Positions 25,463 through 35,123 of a DNA stretch of 64,000 bases are shown in pieces. Every line of letters begins with the position of its first letter. Positions within the stretch are counted from its first letter, which is position 1. Source of the stretch: Chitinophagaceae bacterium (lineage in GTDB: Bacteria; Bacteroidota; Bacteroidia; Chitinophagales; Chitinophagaceae); NCBI GenBank assembly GCA_016721725.1, contig JADKHN010000002.1, positions 181,632-245,631 on the forward strand. The letters are read 5' to 3'. The position numbers and the translations under genes were made by a program. The notes under the pieces are model-generated. The model ran no database searches and was not told the DNA's origin. It was given only the letters and a program-made list of their open reading frames with translations.

Positions 25463-26779
25463 TTACTTCTTCCTGAAGAACAACCGTACCGGAACTCCCT
25501 TGAAATTGAATTTCTCCCTCAACTGGTTCTCGAGGTAATTCTTATAGGGCGTCTTCACGTCATCGGGATAATTGCAGAAGAACGCGAAGGTTGGCGTGAG
25601 CGCCGGTAACTGGGTGACATATTTGATCTTGATCAGGTTACCCCTCACCATGGGCGGGTGATAGGATTCAAAGGCCTTCTGCATCACTTCATTCAGCTGG
25701 GAAGTGGGGATCTTGCGCTTGCGGTTCTCAAACACTTCAATGGCCGCCTCGATGCTTTTGAAAATGCGTTGTTTTTCGGTCACGGAAATGAAGAGCACCG
25801 GCACATCCGAAAAGGGCGCCAGCCTTTGCTTGAGTTCCTTTTCATAATCCTTGGCCGTATTGGTCTTCTTCTCCTCCACCAGGTCCCACTTGTTCACCAG
25901 CACCACGATCCCCTTCCCTTTCTTGATCGCCAGGGAGAAGATAGACAGGTCCTGCGCCGTGACGCCCTTGCCGGCATCGAGCATGAGCAGGCAGACATCG
26001 GCCTCATCGAGCGCCTTGATGGCCCGTATCACCGAATAGAATTCCAGGTCTTCATGCACCTTGGTCTTGCGTCGGATACCCGCCGTATCGATGAGGATGA
26101 ATTCCTTGTTGAAGAGGTTATAGTGCGTATGGATGGTATCCCGGGTGGTACCGGCGATATCGCTGACGATGGTGCGCTCGCTGCCGATGAGAGCGTTGAG
26201 CAGGGAGGACTTGCCCACATTGGGTTGCCCGATGATCGCGAATTTGGGAAGTTCACTCGTTTCAGCCGCTTCATCCGAATCTTTTACACTGATCAGCGCG
26301 GTGATGGCGTCCAGGATCTCCCCGGTGCCGCTGCCGCTGATGGAGGAGATGAAAAAGATGTTCTCGAAACCCATACTGTAGAACTCGCTGGCTTCCAGCA
26401 GTCGGTCGTGGTTGTCCACTTTATTGACCACGAGGAAGACGGGCTTGGTGCTGCGGCGCAGAACGTCTGCAAAGGCATTGTCCAGTTCCGTGATCCCGGT
26501 GGCCGCATCCACCATGAAGATGATGGCGTTGGCTTCCTCGATGGCGATCATGACCTGGTCGCGGATCTCTTTCTCGAACACGTCCGTGCCGCCGGCCACG
26601 AAACCGCCTGTATCGATCAGGTTGAAACTCTTTCCCGCCCAGTCGGCCACGCCATACTGCCGGTCGCGGGTGACCCCGCTCACATCATCCACAATGGCTT
26701 TGCGTTGCTCGAGAAGGCGGTTGAAAAAAGTGCTCTTGCCTACATTGGGGCGGCCGGTGATGGCTACGGTGAAACTCAT
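25463..26779 (-). CDS. der: Ribosome-assembly GTPase Der (EngA)
   Basis: Essential GTPase for maturation of the 50S subunit, 438 residues as usual for the family. The two tandem G domains are evident: GRPNVGKSTFFN (about 7-18) with DTGGF and NKVDNHD, then GQPNVGKSSLLN (about 180) with DTAGIRRK and NKWDLVE. A KH-like C-terminal domain ends KGVPVRLFFRKK. All G1-G4 motifs are intact in both domains. The gene lies next to era, another ribosome-assembly GTPase on the same strand, but low-complexity homopolymer sequence separates the two here. Confidence 0.97.
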   Translation of the reverse strand: MSFTVAITGRPNVGKSTFFNRLLEQRKAIVDDVSGVTRDRQYGVADWAGKSFNLIDTGGFVAGGTDVFEKEIRDQVMIAIEEANAIIFMVDAATGITELDNAFADVLRRSTKPVFLVVNKVDNHDRLLEASEFYSMGFENIFFISSISGSGTGEILDAITALISVKDSDEAAETSELPKFAIIGQPNVGKSSLLNALIGSERTIVSDIAGTTRDTIHTHYNLFNKEFILIDTAGIRRKTKVHEDLEFYSVIRAIKALDEADVCLLMLDAGKGVTAQDLSIFSLAIKKGKGIVVLVNKWDLVEEKKTNTAKDYEKELKQRLAPFSDVPVLFISVTEKQRIFKSIEAAIEVFENRKRKIPTSQLNEVMQKAFESYHPPMVRGNLIKIKYVTQLPALTPTFAFFCNYPDDVKTPYKNYLENQLREKFNFKGVPVRLFFRKK

Positions 26780-26789
26780 ATTTTTAAAG

Positions 26790-26823
26790 TTGGCAGTTTA
26801 CAGTTGCCAGTTGGCAGTTTGTA
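26790..26823 (+). repeat. Intergenic 7-bp-period array upstream of der
   Basis: Heptamers TGGCAGT, TTACAGT, TGCCAGT, TGGCAGT lie just before the der start. They have the left-arm orientation of the other arrays; the expected opposing arm would fall in the unreliable homopolymer region. Confidence 0.75.
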
Positions 26824-26924
26824 CCCTGCTGTTAAGTTAAAGCCTGAACTATTATGTAGCAGACCATTATAATTCGAAAATCTAAAAAAACAATTCCTTT
26901 CATCACCGTTTTTACCAATTTTTT

Positions 26925-28116
<1,192 letters not shown>

Positions 28117-28119
28117 GGT

Positions 28120-28153
28120 GATAGCTATTAGCTGTTAGCTGCAAGCTGTTAGC
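28120..28153 (+). repeat. Intergenic 7-bp-period array upstream of era
   Basis: Heptamers GATAGCT, ATTAGCT, GTTAGCT, GCAAGCT, GTTAGCA lie just before the era start and immediately ahead of the poly-G block. Confidence 0.75.
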
Positions 28154-28162
28154 AAGAAAGAA

Positions 28163-28280
<118 letters not shown>

Positions 28281-28533
28281 TTTCTTTCAAGGATATTATA
28301 AAGGGCGTTCTTTCCCAAGCCAGATGTAGCTCTTGATATACTAATTCCCAAGGCCTGAATTTAATTGTCCATCCTTTTTTACCCAATTCATTATGCGATC
28401 TCAATCTTTCTTCAAGATTCGACGAAAATCCAATATAAATTTTGTCAACCAAATAATGTACACATAGTATATACAATAGTTTAGAAGGGCGGATAATGAA
28501 TTTTTGAAATGGAAAATAATAAAAGACCTTCAA
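28281..28533 (-). pseudogene. GIY-YIG nuclease-domain protein, truncated
   Basis: The N-terminal two-thirds of a small GIY-YIG endonuclease-like protein: LLYILCVHYLVDKIYIGF holds the motif tyrosines, and NLEERLRSHNE holds the catalytic arginine, followed by FRPWELVYQE. The C-terminal helix with the metal-binding Glu is not recognisable, because the frame runs into the poly-G block. The start is uncertain: the first residues before about SKLLYIL may not be coding. It lies downstream of the initiator tRNA on the same strand, the same arrangement as the tRNA-like/GIY-YIG units at 63.4-64 kb. Confidence 0.65.
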
Positions 28534-28631
28534 AAATCGCAGAAAATCGAAATAATACCCTTGATTAAATTCTCAGTGAATTTGAATTAGAGTCTTTTAA
28601 TAATTCCTTCAAAGAAACTTTATAAATTGAT

Positions 28632-28653
28632 AAAAGGCTCAACCGAGCCTTTT
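28632..28653 (-). terminator. Terminator after the initiator tRNA
   Basis: AAAAGGCTC-AACC-GAGCCTTTT forms a 9-bp stem just past the tRNA 3' end on the minus strand, with A/U-rich flanks. Confidence 0.75.
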
Positions 28654-28661
28654 AAACTGAG

Positions 28662-28733
<72 letters not shown>

Positions 28734-28736
28734 GTG

Positions 28737-28768
28737 CAAAGTTAAGGCTTTGAGGCTTTGTTGCCAAA
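28737..28768 (-). promoter_or_regulatory. Bacteroidota-type promoter of tRNA-fMet
   Basis: TTTG (28768-28765), a 20-bp spacer and TAACTTTG (28744-28737) on the minus strand place the transcription start at or within a few bases of the mature tRNA 5' end. Confidence 0.75.
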
Positions 28769-28796
28769 TAATAAAGGAGGAAGTGTAAATTTGAGT

Positions 28797-29654
28797 ATGA
28801 ATAAACATCTGCTGTATCTGTCCGCAGGCTTACTGGGACTGATCCTCAACACCGCATGCAAAAGCCCGGTCAAGGAAAGAAACGATGAAATATACAGCCG
28901 GCACCTGCAAAAACACGTCAAGCTGAGTATCATCTCCACACCCATGCCGGATGACAAGAGCGAGATGAACCTGCTCCTGCTCAACGACGGGCAGGACCTG
29001 GGTAAATTCAGGGTAAAGGAGATACTGGACAGCCTTTACCGGAAAAAAGCCATCCAGCCCCTGCTGGTGATCGGTATCCATGCCGGCGACCGGATGAGGG
29101 AATACGGGGTGGCCGGTCTGCCAGACTACAAGAACAATGGCGATAAGGCCGACCACTATTCGGGTTTCATCGATGACGAATTATACCCTTTCGCCAAGAA
29201 GAAAGCCACGGTGCGAAAATTCAGGTCCGTGGTGATGGCTGGTTGTTCACTGGGCGGTTTGTCGGCATTCGATATCGCCTGGGACCATGCCGACAAGATC
29301 GATAAAGTGGGGGTTTTTTCGGGCTCTTTCTGGTGGCGCGACAAAGATGCGAATGCCGCCGGTTATAGCGACGATGTCAACCGCATCATGATCAGCAAGA
29401 TCAGGTCCTCCAAAAAGAAACCCCATCTGCAGTACTGGTTCTATGCCGGGGGAAAAGAAGAGAATGGCGACCGCGACAAGGATGGCATCACCGATGTCGT
29501 TGATGATACGCGTGACCTGGTCACCCTCATCAAAAACAAGAATGTCTGTTCCCCGGATGATATCCGTTTGATTGAAGATCCCAACGGCCGGCATGATTAT
29601 GCTGACTGGAGCAACCAGCTTCCGGCTTTTTTGGTTTGGGCGTTTGGTAAATAA
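28797..29654 (+). CDS. Alpha/beta-hydrolase, enterochelin-esterase-like lipoprotein
   Basis: Predicted envelope esterase of 285 residues from the ATG at 28797. The signal ends with lipobox NTAC (about Cys19). The fold shows MNLLLLNDGQDLG (strand and oxyanion region), the nucleophile elbow AGCSLGGLSA with Ser, an acidic residue in the GDRDKDGITD region and a C-terminal His in NGRHDYADW. This is the layout of the putative esterase family PF00756 (Fes/IroE-like and esterase D). Its own substrate is not determinable. A second PF00756-type esterase lies at 57717. Confidence 0.82.
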   Translation: MNKHLLYLSAGLLGLILNTACKSPVKERNDEIYSRHLQKHVKLSIISTPMPDDKSEMNLLLLNDGQDLGKFRVKEILDSLYRKKAIQPLLVIGIHAGDRMREYGVAGLPDYKNNGDKADHYSGFIDDELYPFAKKKATVRKFRSVVMAGCSLGGLSAFDIAWDHADKIDKVGVFSGSFWWRDKDANAAGYSDDVNRIMISKIRSSKKKPHLQYWFYAGGKEENGDRDKDGITDVVDDTRDLVTLIKNKNVCSPDDIRLIEDPNGRHDYADWSNQLPAFLVWAFGK

Positions 29655-29662
29655 TGCAGCAT

Positions 29663-29822
29663 TGTTTAAAAACGTTTAAGGCGTTTAAAGGGTTTAAAAG
29701 GTTTAAGTCGTTTAAAAGGTCTGAGGTTTCATGTAAATTGCAGAAACCTTTAAACGACTTAAACGACTTAAACGTCTTAAACGTCTTAAACGACTTAAAC
29801 GACTTAAACGTCTTAAACGATC
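29663..29822. repeat. Facing pair of 9-bp-period arrays between convergent genes
   Basis: The left array 29663-29720 has units such as AACGTTTAA, GGCGTTTAA and GTCGTTTAA. The right array 29746-29822 has about eight TTAAACGAC/TTAAACGTC units. The 25-bp gap makes a long imperfect hairpin possible. Confidence 0.88.
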
Positions 29823-29830
29823 CTCACCAG

Positions 29831-30547
29831 CTATCCCTTCCTCGCCACATTACTCGCTCCGCTATTGTGTATCTCCCGGATCAGTCCCGTTCCTTTGAAA
29901 TAGATATCGCTGGCGCCGCTGGCATGGGCATTGAGTTCCTTATTAACCGTGATGGTGATATCGGAAGCTCCGGAGGCGCTGGCCGTGCAATAATCGGTGA
30001 CCAGGCCATAACCCTTGACATCACTGGCGCCGCTGCTTTCGATCCTGACCGTATTGGACGTTCCTTCGATGCTGACATCGGAAGCTCCGCTGAGGTTCAT
30101 CAGTAAACTGTCTGTCTTAACGGCCCCGCGGAAATCACTGGCACCCGAAAGAACGAGCGACAAAACGGGAACCGAGATCTTTCCGATCACCCGTACATCC
30201 GAAGCGCCGGATGCTTCGATCTTGTCCAGTTCCCGGAAGGAGATATAAACTTTCAGTTTGCGGTTCTTGGAGGACCAGCTTTTCTCCCCTTCATAATAGA
30301 TCCGAAGGACACCATTCTCCGCCACGGTTTTGATCCCTTCCTTGAAACGGTCTTCCGAGGCACTGATCGCCATGGATACTTGCTCAGACTGGGAAAGAAA
30401 AAGGTCGATGCTGCCGGAGACCCGGATGGCGTGGAATGAGCCCGTGAACGGCCTGACCTCAGCATTTGGATCCACAACGATATCGTTCTGTGCCTTTGCA
30501 AACAGGGCTGAAGCGAAGACCGCCAGGAATAAGAATAATTTTTTCAT
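29831..30547 (-). CDS. Head GIN-domain (DUF2807) secreted protein with SGASD repeats
   Basis: Exported beta-helical protein of 238 residues with a signal peptide (about 1-19, ending LFAKAQ). The DUF2807 domain begins EVRPFTGSFHAIRVSGSIDL and carries at least six copies of the turn SGASD(V/I), spaced by about 18-20 residues (for example EASGASDV, LSGASDF, NLSGASDV, SSGASDV, ASGASDI), ending NSGASNVARKG. The regular spacing indicates a right-handed solenoid. Family members are putative auto-adhesin/surface proteins of unknown function. It is adjacent to a paralogue at 30581. Confidence 0.85.
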   Translation of the reverse strand: MKKLFLFLAVFASALFAKAQNDIVVDPNAEVRPFTGSFHAIRVSGSIDLFLSQSEQVSMAISASEDRFKEGIKTVAENGVLRIYYEGEKSWSSKNRKLKVYISFRELDKIEASGASDVRVIGKISVPVLSLVLSGASDFRGAVKTDSLLMNLSGASDVSIEGTSNTVRIESSGASDVKGYGLVTDYCTASASGASDITITVNKELNAHASGASDIYFKGTGLIREIHNSGASNVARKG

Positions 30548-30580
30548 GGTTGTGTGTTTGATTTTTCTGGTTTAACAGGA

Positions 30581-31300
30581 TCAGGCTCTTTTGACCATTC
30601 CGCCGCTGTTGATGCTGATGTCGCGGATCAGGGCCTCCCCTTTATACTTGATACCACCGCCACTGCTGGCCCTGGCATTCAGTTCTTTTTGAATGGTGAT
30701 ACGCACCAAAGCGCCACTGCTGGCCCTCGCATCACAATAATCGACTGAAAACTCGAATCCCTTCAGGATCGCACCACTGCTCGCTTCCACGTTCATCTTC
30801 TCCGCCTTGCCGGAAATATTGATCTCCGAACCGCTGTTCTGCTCGATATGTAGCTGGCGGGCATTGGCCTTGCCGTTGAAAACGGAACCGCTGGTGAATT
30901 TCATCGACAGGTCACCCAGTTCCATAGCCCCCTTTACATTGACCTCGGCGCCGGCTGAGGCGGTCAGCTTTTCCATCGTTTTGAAAGATACGTAAGCTTT
31001 CAGTTTCCTTTTTTCACCCGAAACCCAGGAAACCCCTTTGTTATCATAAGTGATGTACAAGGTGCCGCTTTTCACTTCTGTCTTGAAACGGGCCAGTTGC
31101 TTTTCATCCGAGGCGCTTACCGCCAGGGATTCTTCATTCCCCTGGCTGAGGTTCAATTGAATGCCATCTGACACATAGATGGCGTTGAAAGAGCCGTTAA
31201 GCTCCCTTTTTTGGGCATTAGCATCCTGGATCAGATTGGATTCCTGCGCCCAGGCCGACAGTGTAAGGAATCCGATCCCGGTTAATAATAATTTTTTCAT
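30581..31300 (-). CDS. Head GIN-domain (DUF2807) secreted protein
   Basis: Paralogue of the downstream gene, 239 residues from the ATG at 31300. A signal peptide ends SAWAQ, and the domain begins KRELNGSFNAIYVSDGIQL. Instead of SGASD turns it has S-S-G/G-A/G-S variants (SASAGAEVNV, TSGSVFNG, NSGSEINI, SSGAILKG, SSGALVRI, SSGGGIKY), again every 15-20 residues. A longer in-frame start would add sequence from the TPP-receptor control region, so I reject it. The two genes are 33 bp apart and probably co-transcribed. Confidence 0.85.
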   Translation of the reverse strand: MKKLLLTGIGFLTLSAWAQESNLIQDANAQKRELNGSFNAIYVSDGIQLNLSQGNEESLAVSASDEKQLARFKTEVKSGTLYITYDNKGVSWVSGEKRKLKAYVSFKTMEKLTASAGAEVNVKGAMELGDLSMKFTSGSVFNGKANARQLHIEQNSGSEINISGKAEKMNVEASSGAILKGFEFSVDYCDARASSGALVRITIQKELNARASSGGGIKYKGEALIRDISINSGGMVKRA

Positions 31301-31403
31301 GGCTATACTTTTCAAATGATACGATCCGGTGCCGGAAAAGTTACAAAACAGGCAAAAAAACCGGGTTACGGTAAAAAAACCATCCACTTCACAGGAAATG
31401 AGA

Positions 31404-31411
31404 TAGTTTTG
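31404..31411 (+). promoter_or_regulatory. Candidate -7 box upstream of the TPP riboswitch
   Basis: TAGTTTTG matches TAnnTTTG and lies about 30 bp before the riboswitch. No clear -33 TTTG is seen. Confidence 0.5.
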
Positions 31412-31440
31412 CATCAGAAAGTTCTTTATCAACTACTGAA

Positions 31441-31520
31441 TTTCCGGGGTGCTTGCGTCAACTGGCGCAGGCTGAGATCAAACCCGTAACCTGATCAGGA
31501 TAATGCCTGCGAAGGGAGTA
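31441..31520 (+). ncRNA. TPP riboswitch (THI element)
   Basis: Conserved blocks appear in order: CCGGGGTGC at the 5' stem, GGCTGAGAT (31470-31478), ACCCG, then AACCTGATCAGGATAATGCC and TGCGAAGGGAG. These are the P2-P3 and P4-P5 signatures that bind the pyrimidine and pyrophosphate ends of thiamine pyrophosphate. It sits about 55 bp before the TonB-receptor start. No rho-independent terminator follows, so control of translation initiation is more likely than attenuation. Confidence 0.95.
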
Positions 31521-31573
31521 TAATCATTAAGTGGCCAGTCCAGGCACACCGGTCTTCAGCGAATACCTTTTTT

Positions 31574-33733
31574 ATGAAAAAAATCTTTGGCATGGCCATC
31601 CTGTGCCTGTCTACGTTCGTCGTTCTGGCCCAGGGCAAGCCTTTCAACGACACGATGTTCCTTCAACCGGTTGAAGTGCAGGCGGTGAGGGCCTCCGACA
31701 AAGCGCCATTCGCCAAATCCAACCTGGGCAAAAAAGAGATCGCGAAGAATAACCTGGGCCAGGATCTCCCCTTTTTACTGAACCAGCTTCCCTCGGTTGT
31801 GGTCAATGCCGACGCGGGAAACGGCGTGGGCTATACCGGGATCCGAATCCGGGGTACCGATGCCACCCGCATCAACGTCACCCTGAATGGCATACCCTAT
31901 AATGATGCCGAAAGCCAGGGTACATTCTTTGTGGACCTGCCGGACATGGCCTCTTCGGTCAACAGCATCCAGGTCCAGCGCGGAGTGGGCACATCCAGCA
32001 ACGGGGCGGGTGCATTCGGGGCCACCATCAACCTCTCCACGAATGAGATCAACCGGAAGCATTATGCTTCCATCAATAACAGTTACGGATCCTTTGATAC
32101 CTGGAAAAACAATTTTCTTTTTGGCAGCGGCATCTTTGCCCGGCATTTCATCCTGGAGGGGCGGTTGAGCAGTATCCGGAGCAAGGGGTATATCGACAGG
32201 GCCAGTTCGAACTTATGGTCGGCATTCGGCAGCGCGGCCTATGTGGATGATAAACATTCGGTGAGACTGAACATCTTTACCGGCAAAGAGAAGACCTACC
32301 AGGCCTGGAACGGGGTTCCGGAATACCTGCTCAAAAGCGACCGTACGTATAATTCCAGCGGTACGGAGAAAGCCGGCGACCCTTATAATAACGAGACCGA
32401 CAACTACCAACAGACCCATTACCAGTTGTTCTACAACCAAAAATTCAATGCCAGCTGGAAAGGCAACTTGGCGCTGTTCTTCACGAAAGGACGAGGCTAT
32501 TACGAACAATTCAAGGCCGGCCAGAAACTGGCGGATTACGGGTTACCCGATTATGTTGATGGAAACCAAACGATCACAGAAACCGACCTGGTACGCAGGC
32601 TCTGGCTCGACAATGATTTTTACGGCAGCATCTTCTCCCTTCATTACCAGCATCCCAAAACACAATTGGTATTCGGCGGAGGATACAATGGCTATGATGC
32701 CATTCATTACGGTGAGGTCACCTGGGCCGCCGTGGCCCCGGCCGTACCCGCCCATTACCACTGGTACGACCTGACCGCTTATAAGAACGATCTCTCCGTT
32801 TACGGAAAATGGACCCAGCAAATAACCCCGGCGATCCAGGCCTTTGCCGACCTGCAATTCAGGAACGTCCGATACCGCATTAACGGATTCCGTAACAACC
32901 CCACGCTGCGGCTGAATAATCATTATGCTTTCTTCAATCCCAAACTGGGTGTAACAGTTACGCATAATGGCTGGCAAGCTTACCTGTCCTGGGCGATGGC
33001 CAATAAGGAACCGAACCGGGATGATTTCGAGGCCGGTACCGGCCAGCAACCCGGGGCCGAGACATTACATGATCTGGAATGGGGACTGGAGAGAAATGGA
33101 AAGACCTTCAGCGCGGGTATCAATTTTTATTATATGCGTTACCGGGACCAGCTGATCCTGACCGGCAAGATCAATGATGTGGGCGCCTATACCCGGACCA
33201 ATATCCCCAACAGTTACCGGGCGGGCATTGAACTCCAGGGACAACTTAATATCACCAGCTGGTTCAATTTTTCGGGGAACATGACCTTCAGTGAAAACAA
33301 GATCAGGAATTTCACCGAGTACCTGGATGATTACGATAATGGAGGGCAACAATCGGTTTTTTACCAGAAAACGACGATCTCCTTCTCCCCTTCCTTGATT
33401 GGCGGAGCAAGCCTGAATTTCATACCGGTAAAGAATGCGCTGATCAGTCTGATCGGAAAATATGTGGGCTGTCAGTTCCTGGACAATACGGGGAACAAAG
33501 CAAGAAGTCTGGACCCTTTTTATGTCCAGGACCTGCGCCTGAGTTACGGGATCTCGGGGAAAAGGATCAAAAAAGCGGAACTGATCGGGCAACTGAACAA
33601 TATCTTCAACCGGAAGTACGAGCCCAATGGGTATAGTTTCAGTTATATCTACGGGGGCAGCACAACCACAGAGAATTTTTATTACCCGATGGCGGGGTTC
33701 AATGTCATGGTGGGGCTCAATGTGGGATTTTGA
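31574..33733 (+). CDS. TPP-riboswitch-controlled TonB-dependent receptor, predicted thiamine transporter
   Basis: Outer-membrane receptor of 719 residues: signal peptide (about 1-19, ending VLAQ), TonB-box-like segment VEVQAVRASDK, plug domain (about 45-160; IRIRGTDATRINVTLNGIPYND and GAGAFGATINLSTN) and a barrel ending VGLNVGF. The TPP riboswitch directly upstream indicates repression when thiamine pyrophosphate is plentiful. THI-element-controlled TonB receptors are known in Bacteroidota as outer-membrane thiamine importers, so thiamine or a precursor is the inferred substrate. No inner-membrane PnuT or thiamine kinase gene is adjacent. It lacks the carboxypeptidase-like domain of the 12527 receptor. 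Confidence 0.92.
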   Translation: MKKIFGMAILCLSTFVVLAQGKPFNDTMFLQPVEVQAVRASDKAPFAKSNLGKKEIAKNNLGQDLPFLLNQLPSVVVNADAGNGVGYTGIRIRGTDATRINVTLNGIPYNDAESQGTFFVDLPDMASSVNSIQVQRGVGTSSNGAGAFGATINLSTNEINRKHYASINNSYGSFDTWKNNFLFGSGIFARHFILEGRLSSIRSKGYIDRASSNLWSAFGSAAYVDDKHSVRLNIFTGKEKTYQAWNGVPEYLLKSDRTYNSSGTEKAGDPYNNETDNYQQTHYQLFYNQKFNASWKGNLALFFTKGRGYYEQFKAGQKLADYGLPDYVDGNQTITETDLVRRLWLDNDFYGSIFSLHYQHPKTQLVFGGGYNGYDAIHYGEVTWAAVAPAVPAHYHWYDLTAYKNDLSVYGKWTQQITPAIQAFADLQFRNVRYRINGFRNNPTLRLNNHYAFFNPKLGVTVTHNGWQAYLSWAMANKEPNRDDFEAGTGQQPGAETLHDLEWGLERNGKTFSAGINFYYMRYRDQLILTGKINDVGAYTRTNIPNSYRAGIELQGQLNITSWFNFSGNMTFSENKIRNFTEYLDDYDNGGQQSVFYQKTTISFSPSLIGGASLNFIPVKNALISLIGKYVGCQFLDNTGNKARSLDPFYVQDLRLSYGISGKRIKKAELIGQLNNIFNRKYEPNGYSFSYIYGGSTTTENFYYPMAGFNVMVGLNVGF

Positions 33734-33766
33734 TCAACCAGTTGTACGGAAGCTTTTTGAAGCGAT

Positions 33767-33882
33767 TGTCACCCTGAGCTTGTCGAAGGGAATGATGATG
33801 ATTATTCCACTTAGGCATGGCTTCGACAAGCTCAGCCTGACAAAATCGACAAGCTCAGCCTGACAAAATCGACAAGCTCAGC
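33767..33882. repeat. REP-like palindromic repeat cluster (GAGCTTGTCGA family)
   Basis: GTCACCCTGAGCTTGTCGAA (33768 on) is followed after about 35 bp by the inverted copy GCTTCGACAAGCTCAGCCTG. Two further direct copies of AAAATCGACAAGCTCAGCCT follow at about 23-bp spacing. This palindromic family is common in intergenic DNA of many bacteria. Confidence 0.85.
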
Positions 33883-33930
33883 CTTAGATACTTATTTTGG
33901 CTGATGGTTGTGCTGAATTAGGGCTTATGA

Positions 33931-34239
33931 TCAACTGCCGAATTTCTCTTTCCAGCCCAGCATGCCGCCAGTCAGGTTCTTGGTATCGGTGAATCCGAAG
34001 GTCTCCAGCATGAGGCAGGCCTGCATGCTTCGCTGGCCGCTCCGGCAATAGCAGATGACCTCCTGGTTCTTGAGGTCTTCGATCTCCTCAGTCTGCATCG
34101 ACAGGATCTTTCCCAGCGGGATCAATGTACCCCCGATATTGAATTCATCATGTTCGTGGGGTTCACGTACATCGAGGAGGTTGAGTTTTTCCCCGGCGTC
34201 CATCCTCATTTTAACTTCTTCTGCGTTGATGGGTATCAT
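33931..34239 (-). CDS. Single-domain rhodanese-like sulfurtransferase
   Basis: Small cytosolic rhodanese fold of 102 residues. The active-site loop CYCRSGQRS carries the catalytic Cys with basic residues, as in GlpE-type proteins. It is preceded by LLDVREPHEHDEF and followed by GGMLGWKEKFG, all in the usual positions. Such proteins transfer sulfane sulfur to cyanide or thiols in vitro; the biological acceptor is unknown. Its start overlaps the stop of the PASTA gene by 4 bp, so it is the last gene of the ddl-PASTA-rhodanese unit. Confidence 0.9.
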   Translation of the reverse strand: MIPINAEEVKMRMDAGEKLNLLDVREPHEHDEFNIGGTLIPLGKILSMQTEEIEDLKNQEVICYCRSGQRSMQACLMLETFGFTDTKNLTGGMLGWKEKFGS

Positions 34240-35054
34240 GGCTGTTGATTTTTCTTTTTGGTACTCAGGGTATCGGCAGGGTCGATCATCACGGCGGAAA
34301 TATACAGATCCATCACCTGCCCCGCCTGGATATAGATGGGCTTGCTCTCCTCATCGAATCGCTCGGGATTTTGGCGGTACACGTAGGCCGATGCCGTATC
34401 CCGGACAACACCGGTGGCGATGACGGCCCCGATATCGATACCATTTCCTTCCAGCACGGCTTTGGCCTCGGCATAGGTCAGGCCCACCAGTTCGGGTACC
34501 AGCATCTGCTGGTTACCCAATCCGCCCCCGACGATCAGCGTGATCCGGCTTCCCCATTGAACCTTGGTCTTTTCCGGGATGCGCACCCCGTTGAGCTGCT
34601 GTTCCAGGATGGATCCCATCATGAAATTGGGCCGGTAAATGGTATCCGCCAGTTGCAGGTGACTGCGGGTGAGCATATCCAGGGCAAAACGCAGGGTCTG
34701 GCCTTCGAGTTTCGGCATATCGATCATGGGTGGCACCAGGCGGTTCACGGTAAGAAAAACGGTGCGGTTAACCTTGACCGTTGCATTGGGATCGGGCAAT
34801 TGCTTCAGTACGACACCGGCTGCAGCCGTATCGGTATAGATCGAATCCTGGATCTGCACATCGAATCCCTGCATTTCCAGCAAGGCAATGGCCTTGTCGG
34901 TCTTTTTGCCCATGACGTCCGGTACGGTAAGATGATCCCCGTGCCGGGTGATCCAGCCCAGCATACGGAGAAAAATGAACACCAGTAAAAAAGTAAGCGC
35001 AGCCGCGGCCGCGATATTGACCCAGAGTGGCCGGCTGGTGATGAATTTGAACAT
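34236..35054 (-). CDS. Membrane-anchored PASTA-domain protein
   Basis: A 272-residue protein with one N-terminal membrane anchor (about 12-32) and three extracytoplasmic PASTA domains (about 40-105, 110-180, 185-260). Each opens with a VPDVMGKK, MPKLEGQT or VPELVGLT type signature. PASTA domains elsewhere sense or bind peptidoglycan fragments in Ser/Thr kinases and PBPs; here no kinase or transpeptidase is attached. The position directly after ddl supports a cell-wall role. The gene overlaps the rhodanese gene downstream by 4 bp. Confidence 0.88.
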   Translation of the reverse strand: MFKFITSRPLWVNIAAAAALTFLLVFIFLRMLGWITRHGDHLTVPDVMGKKTDKAIALLEMQGFDVQIQDSIYTDTAAAGVVLKQLPDPNATVKVNRTVFLTVNRLVPPMIDMPKLEGQTLRFALDMLTRSHLQLADTIYRPNFMMGSILEQQLNGVRIPEKTKVQWGSRITLIVGGGLGNQQMLVPELVGLTYAEAKAVLEGNGIDIGAVIATGVVRDTASAYVYRQNPERFDEESKPIYIQAGQVMDLYISAVMIDPADTLSTKKKNQQP

Positions 35055-35123
35055 GGCGTTGGGTTATAATGATTTTATATTCAGATGAGCAAGCCCGGAT
35101 GGAAAATTCCGGTCCTCCTTTTA

